Shown here piece after piece: positions 44,078 through 51,831 of a DNA stretch of 64,000 nucleotides. The notes below the pieces were generated by a model, which did not search any database, was not told the origin of the DNA, and saw only the letters and a program-made list of their open reading frames with translations. This stretch comes from CAZFHA01 sp964518595. Lineage in GTDB: Bacteria > Bacillota > Clostridia > Saccharofermentanales > Saccharofermentanaceae. The stretch is from the NCBI GenBank assembly GCA_964518595.1, contig CAZFHA010000002.1, positions 1-64,000 on the forward strand, read 5' to 3'. The position numbers and the translations under genes were made by a program. How positions within the stretch are numbered: position 1 is the stretch's first letter; every line of letters begins with the position of its first letter.

Positions 44078-44121
44078 AGCCTGGAGCTTGAACCAACTTT
44101 TTGGAGTAAGGATTTCGACTC
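44078..44121 (+). pseudogene. Remnant of a VOC/PhnB-like gene 3' part
   Basis: These 44 bases match 43180-43223 in the VOC gene with 40 identical by hand count. They would encode SLELEPTFWSKDF, the same as SMELEPTFWSKYF of the intact protein. Flanking sequence does not match, so only a fragment of a former second copy remains. Confidence 0.75.
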
Positions 44122-44142
44122 ACAGCCTCTCCCCTCTCTTCT

Positions 44143-44568
44143 TTATACCTTAACCGCCTGGGCTGGCGCCATGCCAACTGTAACCATGGCTTCTTTGAAG
44201 CAGACTTCGTAGATCGCCATCATGTCGCCGCCCATTTTCATGGTCTCGGCACTTCCGGGATATTTAAGAGCAATCATGGCGATGAGTTGGTCTAGGGTCA
44301 GGTTGGATTCTTGAACGTGACCGAAAATTCGTACTTGCAGATCGGTTTCGGCAGCTGGGGGCAATGGGAGGCAGGTCACCTGGGGGTTCTTTTGGAATTC
44401 GGCTATTTTCTGGTTGCCTTTGAAGGTGCAGAAGAATATTTTCCCGGGTTGATTGTTATCGTAGGCAAAGGTGACCATGCGTACATTGGCTTTGTCTTCT
44501 ACGCTGGTGGCTAGTGCCATATTCACCCAAGTGTTCATTACCTGCTCAAATTGCTGTTTTAGTTCCAT
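44143..44568 (-). CDS. Pyridoxamine 5'-phosphate oxidase-like FMN-binding protein
   Basis: A 141-residue protein of the split-barrel flavin fold. It has ALATSVEDKANVRMVTFAY at 18-36 and GKIFFCTFKGNQKIAEFQKNPQVT at 42-66, then a helical end. Related to PNPOx-like general stress proteins that bind FMN or F420; short and without a catalytic PdxH signature, so unlikely to make PLP. AGGAGG precedes the ATG. It is divergent from the WYL regulator at 44669, so the 100-base gap probably holds both promoters. Confidence 0.85.
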   Translation of the reverse strand: MELKQQFEQVMNTWVNMALATSVEDKANVRMVTFAYDNNQPGKIFFCTFKGNQKIAEFQKNPQVTCLPLPPAAETDLQVRIFGHVQESNLTLDQLIAMIALKYPGSAETMKMGGDMMAIYEVCFKEAMVTVGMAPAQAVKV

Positions 44569-44617
44569 TTATATTGTCCTCCTTGTAGACTGTATAGTCT
44601 CATGGTAACAGGGTGGA

Positions 44618-44645
44618 TTGACAACTGTATGTCAGGTTTTATAAT
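44618..44645 (+). promoter_or_regulatory. Promoter of the WYL regulator, with small palindromes
   Basis: TTGACA (44618-44623), 16 bases, TATAAT (44640-44645), both perfect consensus. Two short inverted repeats sit here: AGACT-GTAT-AGTCT at 44587-44600 and TGACA-ACTGTA-TGTCA over the spacer. These are candidate operators for the regulator itself. Confidence 0.7.
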
Positions 44646-44668
44646 GAAGGGAAAAAGGATTTGCAATA

Positions 44669-45610
44669 ATGAAATTACAACGGCTGATTGCCATACTCAC
44701 GGTTCTTTTGCAGCGGGAACGGATTAGCGCCACCGTGTTGGCGGAGAAGTTTCAGGTTAGCGTGCGTACTATCTATCGGGATGTGGAGGCTCTGGAAAGT
44801 GCCGGCATCCCCATTGTCACCTATCCAGGACTAAATGGTGGCATTGGTATTATTGATCAGTATAAGATAGATAAGAAGCTTTTCACAGACAAAGATATTT
44901 CTACCTTGCTGACCAGTCTTTATAGTGTGTCCGGCTCGCTGCCGGATGCTCAGCTGAATCACACCTTAGAGAAGATCAAAAGCCTGATTCCCGAGGAGCA
45001 TGGGCAAGCCATTGCGCTGACTTCTAAGCAGTTATATATCGATATGACTCCCTGGTCCAATCAGTTCGGTGTAACCCAAGCCTTGAAGCAACTCCAGTCG
45101 GCGCTGGCTCTTAACAAAATAATTCAGTTTGCCTACACCCCAAGGCATGGTCAGACCCAGGTGCGAACCGTGGAGCCTCATCAATTGGTGCTAAAAGAGA
45201 ACAACTGGTATTTACGGGCTTTTTGCCTGACGCGGCAGGAATTCCGGATTTTCAAGTTGCGGCGGATGGATGACATACTCATTATGCCGGAGATCTTTGA
45301 GCCGAGAGCCTTTGAATCGGGGATGACGGATTTTAAGGACTGGAAAAGTGACCGCCTTATTACCGTGGAGATTATTGTGGATGAATCCCTGCGGGAAAGA
45401 GCCTTGGACTATTGTCGGGAAGATTGTATGGAGGATTTGCCCGATCACAAGATTTTCATCAAGTTGCCTTTTGTGGAAAGTGAGTTGGGCTATGACGTAC
45501 TGTTGGGCATGGGGCATCTGTGCGAAGTGGTGGCTCCGGCTCATATTCGGCAGGAGGTTATTCGGCGAATTGGGTTAATGCAGGCGGTGTATGAGAAAGC
45601 ACTTCGGTAA
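44669..45610 (+). CDS. YafY-type HTH/WYL transcriptional regulator
   Basis: A 313-residue regulator. N-terminal winged helix (HTH_11, residues 1-60: LQRERISATVLAEKFQVSVRTIYRDVEAL), then a middle WYL domain (QFAYTPRHGQTQVRTVEPHQLVLKENNWYLRAFC with the W-Y-L residues) and a WCX C-terminal extension. Such proteins sense nucleotides or small ligands and often control a divergent neighbour, here the FMN-binding protein. AAAGGAT upstream of the ATG. Confidence 0.9.
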   Translation: MKLQRLIAILTVLLQRERISATVLAEKFQVSVRTIYRDVEALESAGIPIVTYPGLNGGIGIIDQYKIDKKLFTDKDISTLLTSLYSVSGSLPDAQLNHTLEKIKSLIPEEHGQAIALTSKQLYIDMTPWSNQFGVTQALKQLQSALALNKIIQFAYTPRHGQTQVRTVEPHQLVLKENNWYLRAFCLTRQEFRIFKLRRMDDILIMPEIFEPRAFESGMTDFKDWKSDRLITVEIIVDESLRERALDYCREDCMEDLPDHKIFIKLPFVESELGYDVLLGMGHLCEVVAPAHIRQEVIRRIGLMQAVYEKALR

Positions 45611-45642
45611 AAGATATTTATCTTATGTATGAAAGGATTATT

Positions 45643-45701
45643 CGCAAGAAAGAGCCGGAATTTGTGTTATAATCGCAATATTCTATAAATTAATTTTAGG
45701 G
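45643..45701 (+). repeat. Copy 2 of the duplicated promoter-like element
   Basis: CGCAAG-AAAGA-GCCGGAAT, then TATAAT (45668-45673) and an A/T tract ending AGGG. Homologous to 43496-43550. Here it sits 11-69 bases before the gene at 45712 and looks like its promoter and leader. Confidence 0.6.
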
Positions 45702-45711
45702 ATGTGATTTT

Positions 45712-46164
45712 GTGGATATAACAATCAACAGACAAAGTGTTTGCATGGGCGATGATGTGGATGTCCATGCCATAACTTTTGCTATAAACCAGGACAGTAC
45801 CTTTAGCTCCATTTTTCACAAGCTAATAGCACAACGCTACTTTCCTTCCATTATTGGCAATGACGTGGTGTGGGTATTAAATTGCGGTCAAGATGATTTG
45901 ATAGCGTGGAAAACAAAAGAAAATAAATTCTATACTAGATTTGTTACTACCGAACCAAAGATACTCGGGGTTAAACGCTGGCAATCAATATCCGATATAT
46001 ACTTCACCTACTATTCGCCCACTCTAAGAAGAGCAAAATATATTTTTGAACACCATGATGGCATAAAACATCATATTTCGCATGAAGGTTTTATGCCGGA
46101 ATATCAGTCCTACGGAATTCCTCAAAGTACAGAGCAGGAATGGATGAAAACATTACATAAGTAA
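45712..46164 (+). CDS. Conserved-looking protein of unknown function
   Basis: A 150-residue soluble protein, starting at a GTG. I do not recognise it. It contains VHAITFAINQDSTFSSIF, a Trp-rich middle (DVVWVLNCGQDDLIAWKTK) and a repeated KxxFYTRF-type strand, then HHDGIKHHISHEGFMPEYQSYG. There is no signal peptide. The ribosome site is weak (AGGGATG). The promoter-like element just before it is duplicated at 43496, hinting at a former relative there. Size and isolation fit an immunity-type or effector-associated protein, but that is a guess. Confidence 0.55.
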   Translation: MDITINRQSVCMGDDVDVHAITFAINQDSTFSSIFHKLIAQRYFPSIIGNDVVWVLNCGQDDLIAWKTKENKFYTRFVTTEPKILGVKRWQSISDIYFTYYSPTLRRAKYIFEHHDGIKHHISHEGFMPEYQSYGIPQSTEQEWMKTLHK

Positions 46165-46282
46165 CCAATAGCTCCCCCTCTCAAATGATTAGACCTTCGA
46201 TTATATAGCTCTGTGGCCTTTGCTGAGGGTTATGAGTCTACAGATTAACCTGTCTATTTTACAACCCTCACAAACATGCCCC

Positions 46283-46603
46283 TCACCCCTTACTTTTACA
46301 TATTGTATTTCCTAACACAAGCATCAGAGCAATTACGCCTAAAAGTCCCCAGGGAATAATCCAGCTTAGAAAATAGGGCAATTCGAGCTTGTAGAATGCC
46401 AAAATCCCACTAAAGATGGTCAGGAGGCTTAAGCCTCCTCCCATCACACGACACAATTTTTTGGCATTGTATTTTGCCTTTTGCTCTGGGCTGGATGTAT
46501 TATATCCGGCGATTAAAATGGCACCTTTTCCCATTAACAATGTGACTGATAAAATAGCTAAAAGTGCGGTAAGTATCCATGCGATCCCAATTTGCGTATT
46601 CAT
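46283..46603 (-). CDS. DUF3784-like membrane protein
   Basis: A 106-residue membrane protein with three hydrophobic segments (ALLAILSVTLLMG, LSLLTIFSGILAFY, WIIPWGLLGVIALMLV). It has the motif GKGAILIAGYNTSSPEQKAKYNAKKLCRVMGGG, typical of the DUF3784 family. An AGGAGG ribosome site precedes it, and it follows the next gene by 3 bases, forming an operon with the XRE regulator. Function of the family is unknown. Confidence 0.8.
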   Translation of the reverse strand: MNTQIGIAWILTALLAILSVTLLMGKGAILIAGYNTSSPEQKAKYNAKKLCRVMGGGLSLLTIFSGILAFYKLELPYFLSWIIPWGLLGVIALMLVLGNTICKSKG

Positions 46604-46606
46604 ACT

Positions 46607-47056
46607 TTAATCCTCCTCATCATTTTCATGCTTAGAGTTATATTGTTTTTTTAGAATAAATGTCACAAAGACGGAAAAGAATAACAGGCCATAAAGTATG
46701 CCTAAGGCACTACTGACTATTTTTCCTTCGGCAATGATCCCTGTCTTCCCTTGCACCAGCTCAAGGGTACAAGCCACGATTGCCCCCAAGCCAAATAAGC
46801 CCAGAAAATAAATGGCATATTTTTGACGCTTTTCTGTCATGGGAAAGATTTCATAATAAATAAACTCAATGCTGCATAAGACTACTGTAATTAGAAGGAA
46901 AGTCAATTCTGCCCATTTGCCGGGTGCCCACTGAACACCTATGGAGTAAAGTAGCGCGTTGGCAAGTAGTAGCCCGGCAAGGGTGTAGAGTCCATGCTTG
47001 AAAATATTTCCCCTCTTGATTAATTGCAGCTCATCTAAATTATTTAATTTATTCAT
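46607..47056 (-). CDS. Four-pass membrane protein next to an XRE regulator
   Basis: A 149-residue protein with about four membrane segments (GLYTLAGLLLANALLYSI, LTFLLITVVLCSIEFIYY, YAIYFLGLFGLGAIVACTL, GILYGLLFFSVFVTFIL) and a charged C-terminus (KHENDEED). It is of the small membrane type often coupled to XRE regulators in Firmicutes. GGAGG precedes the ATG; 3 bases to the regulator. Function not known. Confidence 0.7.
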   Translation of the reverse strand: MNKLNNLDELQLIKRGNIFKHGLYTLAGLLLANALLYSIGVQWAPGKWAELTFLLITVVLCSIEFIYYEIFPMTEKRQKYAIYFLGLFGLGAIVACTLELVQGKTGIIAEGKIVSSALGILYGLLFFSVFVTFILKKQYNSKHENDEED

Positions 47057-47059
47057 TGG

Positions 47060-47257
47060 CTAATCCTCCCAAAATAATTCGTCTAAGGTTTTATTCAGTA
47101 CCTTGCATATGTCGATACAAAGCTTAACCGAGGGATAGTAGTCGCCTTTTTCTATCGCATTCATAGTTTGCCGACTAATACCTATCGCCTCTGCTAAATC
47201 TTTTTGGGTCATATCACGGGCTGCTCTTGCCGCCTTAAGTTTTAGATTTTTAGCCAC
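47060..47257 (-). CDS. Small XRE-family transcriptional regulator
   Basis: A 65-residue Cro/CI-type helix-turn-helix protein (LKAARAARDMTQKDLAEAIGISRQTMNAIEKGDYYPSVKLC), ending DELFWED as in YozG-like regulators. It starts at a GTG. First gene of the three-gene operon with two membrane proteins. A TGTCAA/TTGACA palindrome stands in its promoter region. Confidence 0.85.
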   Translation of the reverse strand: MAKNLKLKAARAARDMTQKDLAEAIGISRQTMNAIEKGDYYPSVKLCIDICKVLNKTLDELFWED

Positions 47258-47341
47258 AGTCTTTTACCCCATCCTTTCGGGTACTAAGTATCGTAAAGGT
47301 ATATAAACCAGTGCAACTATAGAATAACAAATACAAATTAA

Positions 47342-47359
47342 TGTCAATTTATTTTGACA
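47342..47359. promoter_or_regulatory. Palindrome upstream of the XRE operon
   Basis: TGTCAA (47342-47347), 6-base spacer, TTGACA (47354-47359). On the minus strand the first half reads TTGACA and can also serve as the -35 of the XRE promoter, so a bound regulator would close it. Confidence 0.45.
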
Positions 47360-47394
47360 CAAATTAAACTATTATTGTCTTTTCACTAAAAAAG

Positions 47395-47433
47395 TTATCC
47401 AATGTCATTGTGTGGGCGTATAATAATATACGC
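47395..47433 (+). promoter_or_regulatory. Promoter with palindrome before the gene at 47502
   Basis: TATAAT (47419-47424) with a weak TTATCC 18 bases upstream. The -10 lies inside the palindrome GCGTATA-ATAA-TATACGC (47416-47433), a possible operator. Confidence 0.5.
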
Positions 47434-47501
47434 AGCACTGTAGTAACTAAAGTTTCCCGTTTGCTGAAGGGAACAAGAATAAATAGATGAGGTGATCTTG
47501 G

Positions 47502-47945
47502 ATGAAATATCTTGAAGAATGTAAATATATTTGGAAAAATCTGGTTCCCGAATCGGGACAGGCTAATAGTCTCCAAGGGGAATTGTTGAGACAGATTGAA
47601 AAATTACGATATGAAGCGCAAAACAATGGCAACATCAATTGGGATGCTGATTTTGCGTATTTTTGTGATTTTTTAACAGCGACGCTTGGTGGAAGTGAAG
47701 CTCTCTCCCCGGCTGAAAAATCAGATGTTTCTGATGCTTTAATAAAAATCAAAAAGGCTGGTCAGACGGCTTATAGATACAACAATGGCGAGATTTCCGA
47801 TGAAGAATTAATGGAAGAGTATAATTGTGAATTGGCCTATATAGACAATGATGCATATGATTTAGTTTGCGATGCAATTGTTGCTTTTTACCGGCAAAAT
47901 CAACAGCCCATACCTTATGCAGCTAATCCTGACATATATAGGTAA
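47502..47945 (+). CDS. Small soluble protein of unknown function
   Basis: A 147-residue acidic, helical protein. KNLVPESGQANSLQGELLRQIEKLRYEAQNNGNINWDADFAYFCDFL is its most distinctive part and looks like a conserved motif, but I know no function for it. No signal peptide. GAGGTGATC precedes the ATG. It stands alone with its own promoter. An immunity-protein role is conceivable because of size and acidity, but nothing supports it directly. Confidence 0.6.
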   Translation: MKYLEECKYIWKNLVPESGQANSLQGELLRQIEKLRYEAQNNGNINWDADFAYFCDFLTATLGGSEALSPAEKSDVSDALIKIKKAGQTAYRYNNGEISDEELMEEYNCELAYIDNDAYDLVCDAIVAFYRQNQQPIPYAANPDIYR

Positions 47946-48086
47946 GGCACGGAGTACTTATTTTTTTCAAGCCCCTCTTTTCTAGCAAAATGAGGGATAC
48001 GAAGAAGTTTTTAGATTAGAGGAATACCCGCTCACTGGAAAGCGCTATTACTTTACGAAAACACTTTGAGGGAGACTTTTTATCAG

Positions 48087-48872
48087 TCATCCAAATACCT
48101 CTGCTGCCGCTATAACACGCAAGCGGTCTTTATCGATTTTATCCCTGCCATAGGCGTCAAAAAAACGCTCCCGGTATTTGTCTGTTTTCAGGTTGAAAAA
48201 TAGCGTCCACGCTCCCCAGAAGATATCTACGTGAGGATCACCGATTCCAGAGCAGTCCAGGTCGATGAAGCCGCTAAACGTCCAGTTGTTTATTATGATG
48301 TTAGGTAGACAGTAGTCCCCGTGAAGCAGCGTATTGGTCTCTAATTCAGAACCGTATTTCTCTAATTGATTCCATGCCTCTTCGGCACTTTTATAGCCCC
48401 AATTGTCGGGGAATAAGTCTTGGTCATATTTGCCTTTATGATAATTTTGGACTGCCCTATTCAGATAGATTTCAGTATGGTTGGGCACAGGGCAACCGGT
48501 GAAATCCAGGCTATGAAGCAGACGAAGGCGCTGGGCAAGGAGATCGCAGAGTTTTTCCGGCTGGGAGAGGTATTTTTCACTAGTGCAATCGCTGCCGGGA
48601 ATTTTGGCTGTAAGCAGCCAGTCTTGTTCTTGGGAGATATACTTGATTACCTCGGCGGACAACCCTTTACTGTGAAAGTACTTTGTCATGGCTGCTTCTC
48701 TCTGCAAGGTATTTGGGGCTGCGGACTTTAGAAAGTAGCCCTCTTCTTTATCAATAAATAGGACTCTGGCTTCAGGTGAACAGCTACTATCATACACCTT
48801 GGCACCGGACAACAGTGGGCGAAAATCAGCGGGATATTTTTCTTGGTCAATTTGAGCTGGCACCAATTTCAT
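48087..48872 (-). CDS. Aminoglycoside phosphotransferase-like kinase (APH(3') type)
   Basis: A 261-residue protein of the APH family. Lys49 (YFLKS) and Glu59 form the nucleotide pair, HGDYCLPN at 184-191 is the catalytic loop with Asp186 and Asn191, and Asp204 in GFIDLD binds metal. The order and length match APH(3')-type enzymes, which inactivate kanamycin-like drugs by ATP-dependent phosphorylation, but many homologues have other substrates, so resistance is not proven. It ends normally and stands alone. Confidence 0.8.
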   Translation of the reverse strand: MKLVPAQIDQEKYPADFRPLLSGAKVYDSSCSPEARVLFIDKEEGYFLKSAAPNTLQREAAMTKYFHSKGLSAEVIKYISQEQDWLLTAKIPGSDCTSEKYLSQPEKLCDLLAQRLRLLHSLDFTGCPVPNHTEIYLNRAVQNYHKGKYDQDLFPDNWGYKSAEEAWNQLEKYGSELETNTLLHGDYCLPNIIINNWTFSGFIDLDCSGIGDPHVDIFWGAWTLFFNLKTDKYRERFFDAYGRDKIDKDRLRVIAAAEVFG

Positions 48873-48966
48873 CGTTGTTTGTCCTTTCAGAAAGTTCGAA
48901 TCTTTATGCGGAGGGTAAGCACCCTTGGGGTTTTGGGTGATAGAAGGCTCTTAAGCTACCCATTTA

Positions 48967-49155
48967 TTATTGCCAAGTTAGGTTGTTCCAGGGGCTGCCC
49001 TTTTTCTCTAGTAAATATGTGGCATATTTTGATAAAATAGCCTTCCCTGCTTTGTTATTTAAACCCACTTGGGCTTCACCGATAAAGAAATCCTTATTAA
49101 AACTATCCCAACTTCCGTAATTACTTTTGGCATAGGCTATTACTTTGTCTAACAC
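48967..49155 (-). CDS. Short conserved-looking protein downstream of the metallo-hydrolase
   Basis: A 62-residue protein, MLDKVIAYAKSNYGSWDSFN, then FIGEAQVGLNNKAGKAILSK and PWNNLTW. I do not recognise it. It starts 18 bases after the metallo-hydrolase stop with a weak GGGG site, so it could be the third gene of the TetR operon. It may also be the rest of a longer lost gene; codon use looks normal. Confidence 0.45.
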   Translation of the reverse strand: MLDKVIAYAKSNYGSWDSFNKDFFIGEAQVGLNNKAGKAILSKYATYLLEKKGSPWNNLTWQ

Positions 49156-49173
49156 ATTAAATCCCCACTAGTT

Positions 49174-49908
49174 TTATCTCCAGTCATTAAATGCAAATAC
49201 AGAGTCGTCAGAATAACCGTAGTGCCCAGTGAAAATATATTCTGCTTGCACAGTAGCCAGTTTGGCTAGACTTTTTGCCTGGGCATCATTGTCCATATTA
49301 AAATATGCGTTAAACAAATCTGCTTTACCATTTTGTAAACTCATTGTGTCACCGACGAATAAATATTCGGCGCCAAATAAATAACTCATGGAGCCAGGGG
49401 TATGTCCGGGGGTTGCTATACATTGAATGGAATATCCAGCTATTTCTATAACTTCCTTATCTTTTAAAATTACGTAATCACTGTCAAGATTATTGCTGCC
49501 TAGGATATTACGTTTGGTTGTTCCATCAATCATTTGCACTTCCCATTCAGGTAAATAGATTTTAGCCTTCGAGAAGCGTGAAAGTGCTGCTACGTGGTCA
49601 CCGTCACTATGAGTTAGTAAAATGGCAATTACTTCTTCCGGTGATATGCCTAACTCTTGCAGTGCTTTTAGTGTCTGTTCTTGATCCTTACCGGCATCAA
49701 TCATTATGTAACCACTATCCCCCTTTACAAGGTAGCAGTTTACAAACCCATTATTAATTGCATATACATTTGAAACAACCTCTCCTGTTTCAAGGGGTTT
49801 CATTTTACTTTGCTCATATAATGGTCTGCCAAATAGAAACACCGATAATAATATAATAAGTATTAGCACTGGAATCATTATTTTAGCCAATAATGGTATT
49901 TTTTTCAT
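49174..49908 (-). CDS. Membrane-anchored metallo-beta-lactamase-fold hydrolase
   Basis: A 244-residue MBL-fold protein with an N-terminal membrane anchor (9-26, KIMIPVLILIILLSVFLFG). Metal motif is THSDGDH at 99-105, where the second His of HxHxDH is Asp; it continues with TPGHTPGS, VGDTMS and FTGHYG, the remaining ligands. Glyoxalase II-, lactonase- or phosphodiesterase-like; substrate unknown. The ATG at 49908 has GGAGGTGGCT upstream; the GTG at 49914 lies in that site. It is 15 bases after the TetR gene, its likely regulator. Confidence 0.85.
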   Translation of the reverse strand: MKKIPLLAKIMIPVLILIILLSVFLFGRPLYEQSKMKPLETGEVVSNVYAINNGFVNCYLVKGDSGYIMIDAGKDQEQTLKALQELGISPEEVIAILLTHSDGDHVAALSRFSKAKIYLPEWEVQMIDGTTKRNILGSNNLDSDYVILKDKEVIEIAGYSIQCIATPGHTPGSMSYLFGAEYLFVGDTMSLQNGKADLFNAYFNMDNDAQAKSLAKLATVQAEYIFTGHYGYSDDSVFAFNDWR

Positions 49909-49923
49909 AGCCACCTCCGTGTT

Positions 49924-50517
49924 CTAATCTTTTAGAGACTTGTGATACTCGCCATGAGTCAACCTGTAGGCCTCTAAAAAGTCTTGGACTGATTCTTTAT
50001 TATTCGTATCAAAATGACTGCACCACATATCTTTAAAGCATATAAACATGGCACAGGGAATAATACTTGTAAAAAATTCCGCCACCCATCGGCTATGGCT
50101 GTTACCATAATCCGCTAGGCTCTCGTTATGTGAAATCTCACTTTCATATTGCATGAGTAATTTGACTATATCAAAAATAGATGAATTTTCATTATTGCCT
50201 TTTAAGGACTCGACTAAGATAATCCTAACAAAATCTCTGTTCGTTTCAAGAAAACTAAAATATCTTTTCTCTACCCCTGCTCCTTCTTTTGTTACATCTC
50301 TTAAGAGCATTTCAAATTCACGGAAAAATTTTTGCATAATTGCTTTGAGTAATTCTTCTTTGCCCTTAAAGTGATAATATATTAAGGATTTTGGAACGCC
50401 TGTCTGCAAGGCAATTTCATCCATGCTTGCAGCATCATAGCCCTTTTGAGAAAAGAGTATTTTGGCTGTTTCCAAGATATCCTCTCGCTTGCTTGTACGC
50501 TTATTTTCCTTCGACAA
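49924..50517 (-). CDS. TetR-family transcriptional repressor
   Basis: A 197-residue regulator with a helix-turn-helix (KREDILETAKILFSQKGYDAASMDEIALQTGVPKSLIYYHFKGKEELLKA) and a helical ligand domain. I start it at the TTG at 50517, preceded by AAGGAGGAAATC. A longer frame from 50652 would run through a perfect 16-bp-arm palindrome at 50533-50568, which is far better explained as its operator. It probably represses itself, the metallo-hydrolase and the small gene downstream. Confidence 0.9.
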   Translation of the reverse strand: MSKENKRTSKREDILETAKILFSQKGYDAASMDEIALQTGVPKSLIYYHFKGKEELLKAIMQKFFREFEMLLRDVTKEGAGVEKRYFSFLETNRDFVRIILVESLKGNNENSSIFDIVKLLMQYESEISHNESLADYGNSHSRWVAEFFTSIIPCAMFICFKDMWCSHFDTNNKESVQDFLEAYRLTHGEYHKSLKD

Positions 50518-50532
50518 TTTGATTTCCTCCTT

Positions 50533-50568
50533 GATGAATTTATACTGACCAATCAGTATAAATTCATC
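50533..50568. promoter_or_regulatory. TetR operator, 16-bp perfect arms
   Basis: GATGAATTTATACTGA (50533-50548), CCAA, TCAGTATAAATTCATC (50553-50568). Its core TACTGACCAATCAGTA has the layout of TetR-family operators. It sits between the promoter and the ribosome site of the TetR gene. Confidence 0.85.
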
Positions 50569-50594
50569 ATGAGCTACTGTCTGCCTTTTGTCAA
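50566..50594 (-). promoter_or_regulatory. Promoter of the TetR operon
   Basis: On the minus strand TTGACA (plus 50589-50594), 17 bases, CATGAT (plus 50566-50571, 4 of 6 consensus). The start point falls inside the operator, consistent with steric repression. Confidence 0.6.
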
Positions 50595-50818
50595 CCGCTG
50601 CTACGTAAGAAATTGTTCTATTAATATTTTTAGACGTGGATTTATAAGTCATGTTAGGTTTGTAATGCAGTCTATGATTCTGGACTCAAGATGAAAAGAC
50701 CTCATCCCCCCTATTGCTATTGCTGGTGTTTTCTGGCATGCTAATGCCTATAAAAGAGACAAGAATGAATGAGACTAGGTCAGTTGATCCGAGAAAAGTG
50801 TTTTAAAGGAAGAACTAT

Positions 50819-51295
50819 ATGAAAAAATTTATCGTAATTATTGCTGCCGCTCTTATTTTACTTGGTGCAATCGGTTTTTTTTACTCACTAATTCAAAAGA
50901 CCCAAACAAACAAGCAAATAGAAAGTGAGAAAGCAAGCCTGCTACGGGAGATCCAGTATGGCGAGCGACTATCAATGGATAGCAATATAAATATTTATAG
51001 TGAAAAGATTGAATCGAGCTACTCCAGTACGTATAAAAAAGTGCTGTTTTGCGAAAAAGTACCTGAAAAAGTAGAGGATGATGTTATTTACATGTATCCC
51101 AGCGAGCAAACTGCGTTGGTTCTTGAAAAGTTAAATTGGTATGCTGAAAATGGCAAGATAGATCTTGCAAAATACAATTTGACTCTGCCTGTTACCATGA
51201 CTGATCTCTTAACAAAATCCGACCAAATCACCCAGTTAATATTAGAAGAAGAGCCCAGTATGGTGACCTCGATACTAGATAGTCATAAAATTTAG
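50819..51295 (+). CDS. Exported or membrane-anchored protein of unknown function
   Basis: A 158-residue protein with an N-terminal membrane segment (MKKFIVIIAAALILLGAIGF) and a hydrophilic outside part that I do not recognise. It includes EKVEDDVIYMYPSEQTALVLEKLNWYAE and a Leu-rich end. AAAGGAAG precedes the ATG. It is divergent from the TetR gene, sharing the 301-base region with the operator, and could therefore be a further target. Confidence 0.65.
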   Translation: MKKFIVIIAAALILLGAIGFFYSLIQKTQTNKQIESEKASLLREIQYGERLSMDSNINIYSEKIESSYSSTYKKVLFCEKVPEKVEDDVIYMYPSEQTALVLEKLNWYAENGKIDLAKYNLTLPVTMTDLLTKSDQITQLILEEEPSMVTSILDSHKI

Positions 51296-51322
51296 GATAG
51301 CGTTAAATAGACTAGACATATT

Positions 51323-51739
51323 CTATACAGTTTGATTCTCTGGTAATCGAAAGTGCCAAAAGACCCCAAATTTATCAATTATTTCGCAAACAATGTCGTT
51401 ACCTTCAGTTTCTAAATCTCTGCAAAGAATGGCATTTACTGACAAAACACTAAACGCTTTATGTAAATCGTCTTTGCTTGAGAAAAATACATAAAATAAC
51501 ATCGGCGGACAATTTTCAATTGAAAATTTTTCAATAAATCTACTATTAGGTAAGTGCTTATATTCGGTGAGACTCAAAAACATGTCCCCATTTTTTTGCA
51601 CAAGGTCTTGATGTATGATCAATGCCTCTTCGTCCAACCAAGGTTCTCCTTTTTCTACAAGCCCAAAGGCTTCTTTATACACTTTAATAGCTTCGTCAGC
51701 TCCTTTTACATATACATGATTGCCAATTCGGCTTACCAT
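51323..51739 (-). CDS. VOC/PhnB-like protein
   Basis: A 138-residue vicinal-oxygen-chelate protein: HVYVKGADEAIKVYKEAFGL start, MFLSLTEYKHLP, and CEIIDKFGVFWHFRLPE, the FGxxW-type end. The ATG at 51739 has GGAGGA upstream (in AAGGAGGACGC); an upstream ATG at 51808 lacks a ribosome site. It belongs to the same family as 42863-43273. Function unknown. Confidence 0.8.
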   Translation of the reverse strand: MVSRIGNHVYVKGADEAIKVYKEAFGLVEKGEPWLDEEALIIHQDLVQKNGDMFLSLTEYKHLPNSRFIEKFSIENCPPMLFYVFFSSKDDLHKAFSVLSVNAILCRDLETEGNDIVCEIIDKFGVFWHFRLPENQTV

Positions 51740-51831
51740 AACATAGCGTCCTCCTTGAATATAAATTTTCAGTTCTTCACTTATTTGAAATGGATTAATA
51801 TAAATCAATCTTGCCTTCAGGTGAGCAGCTA

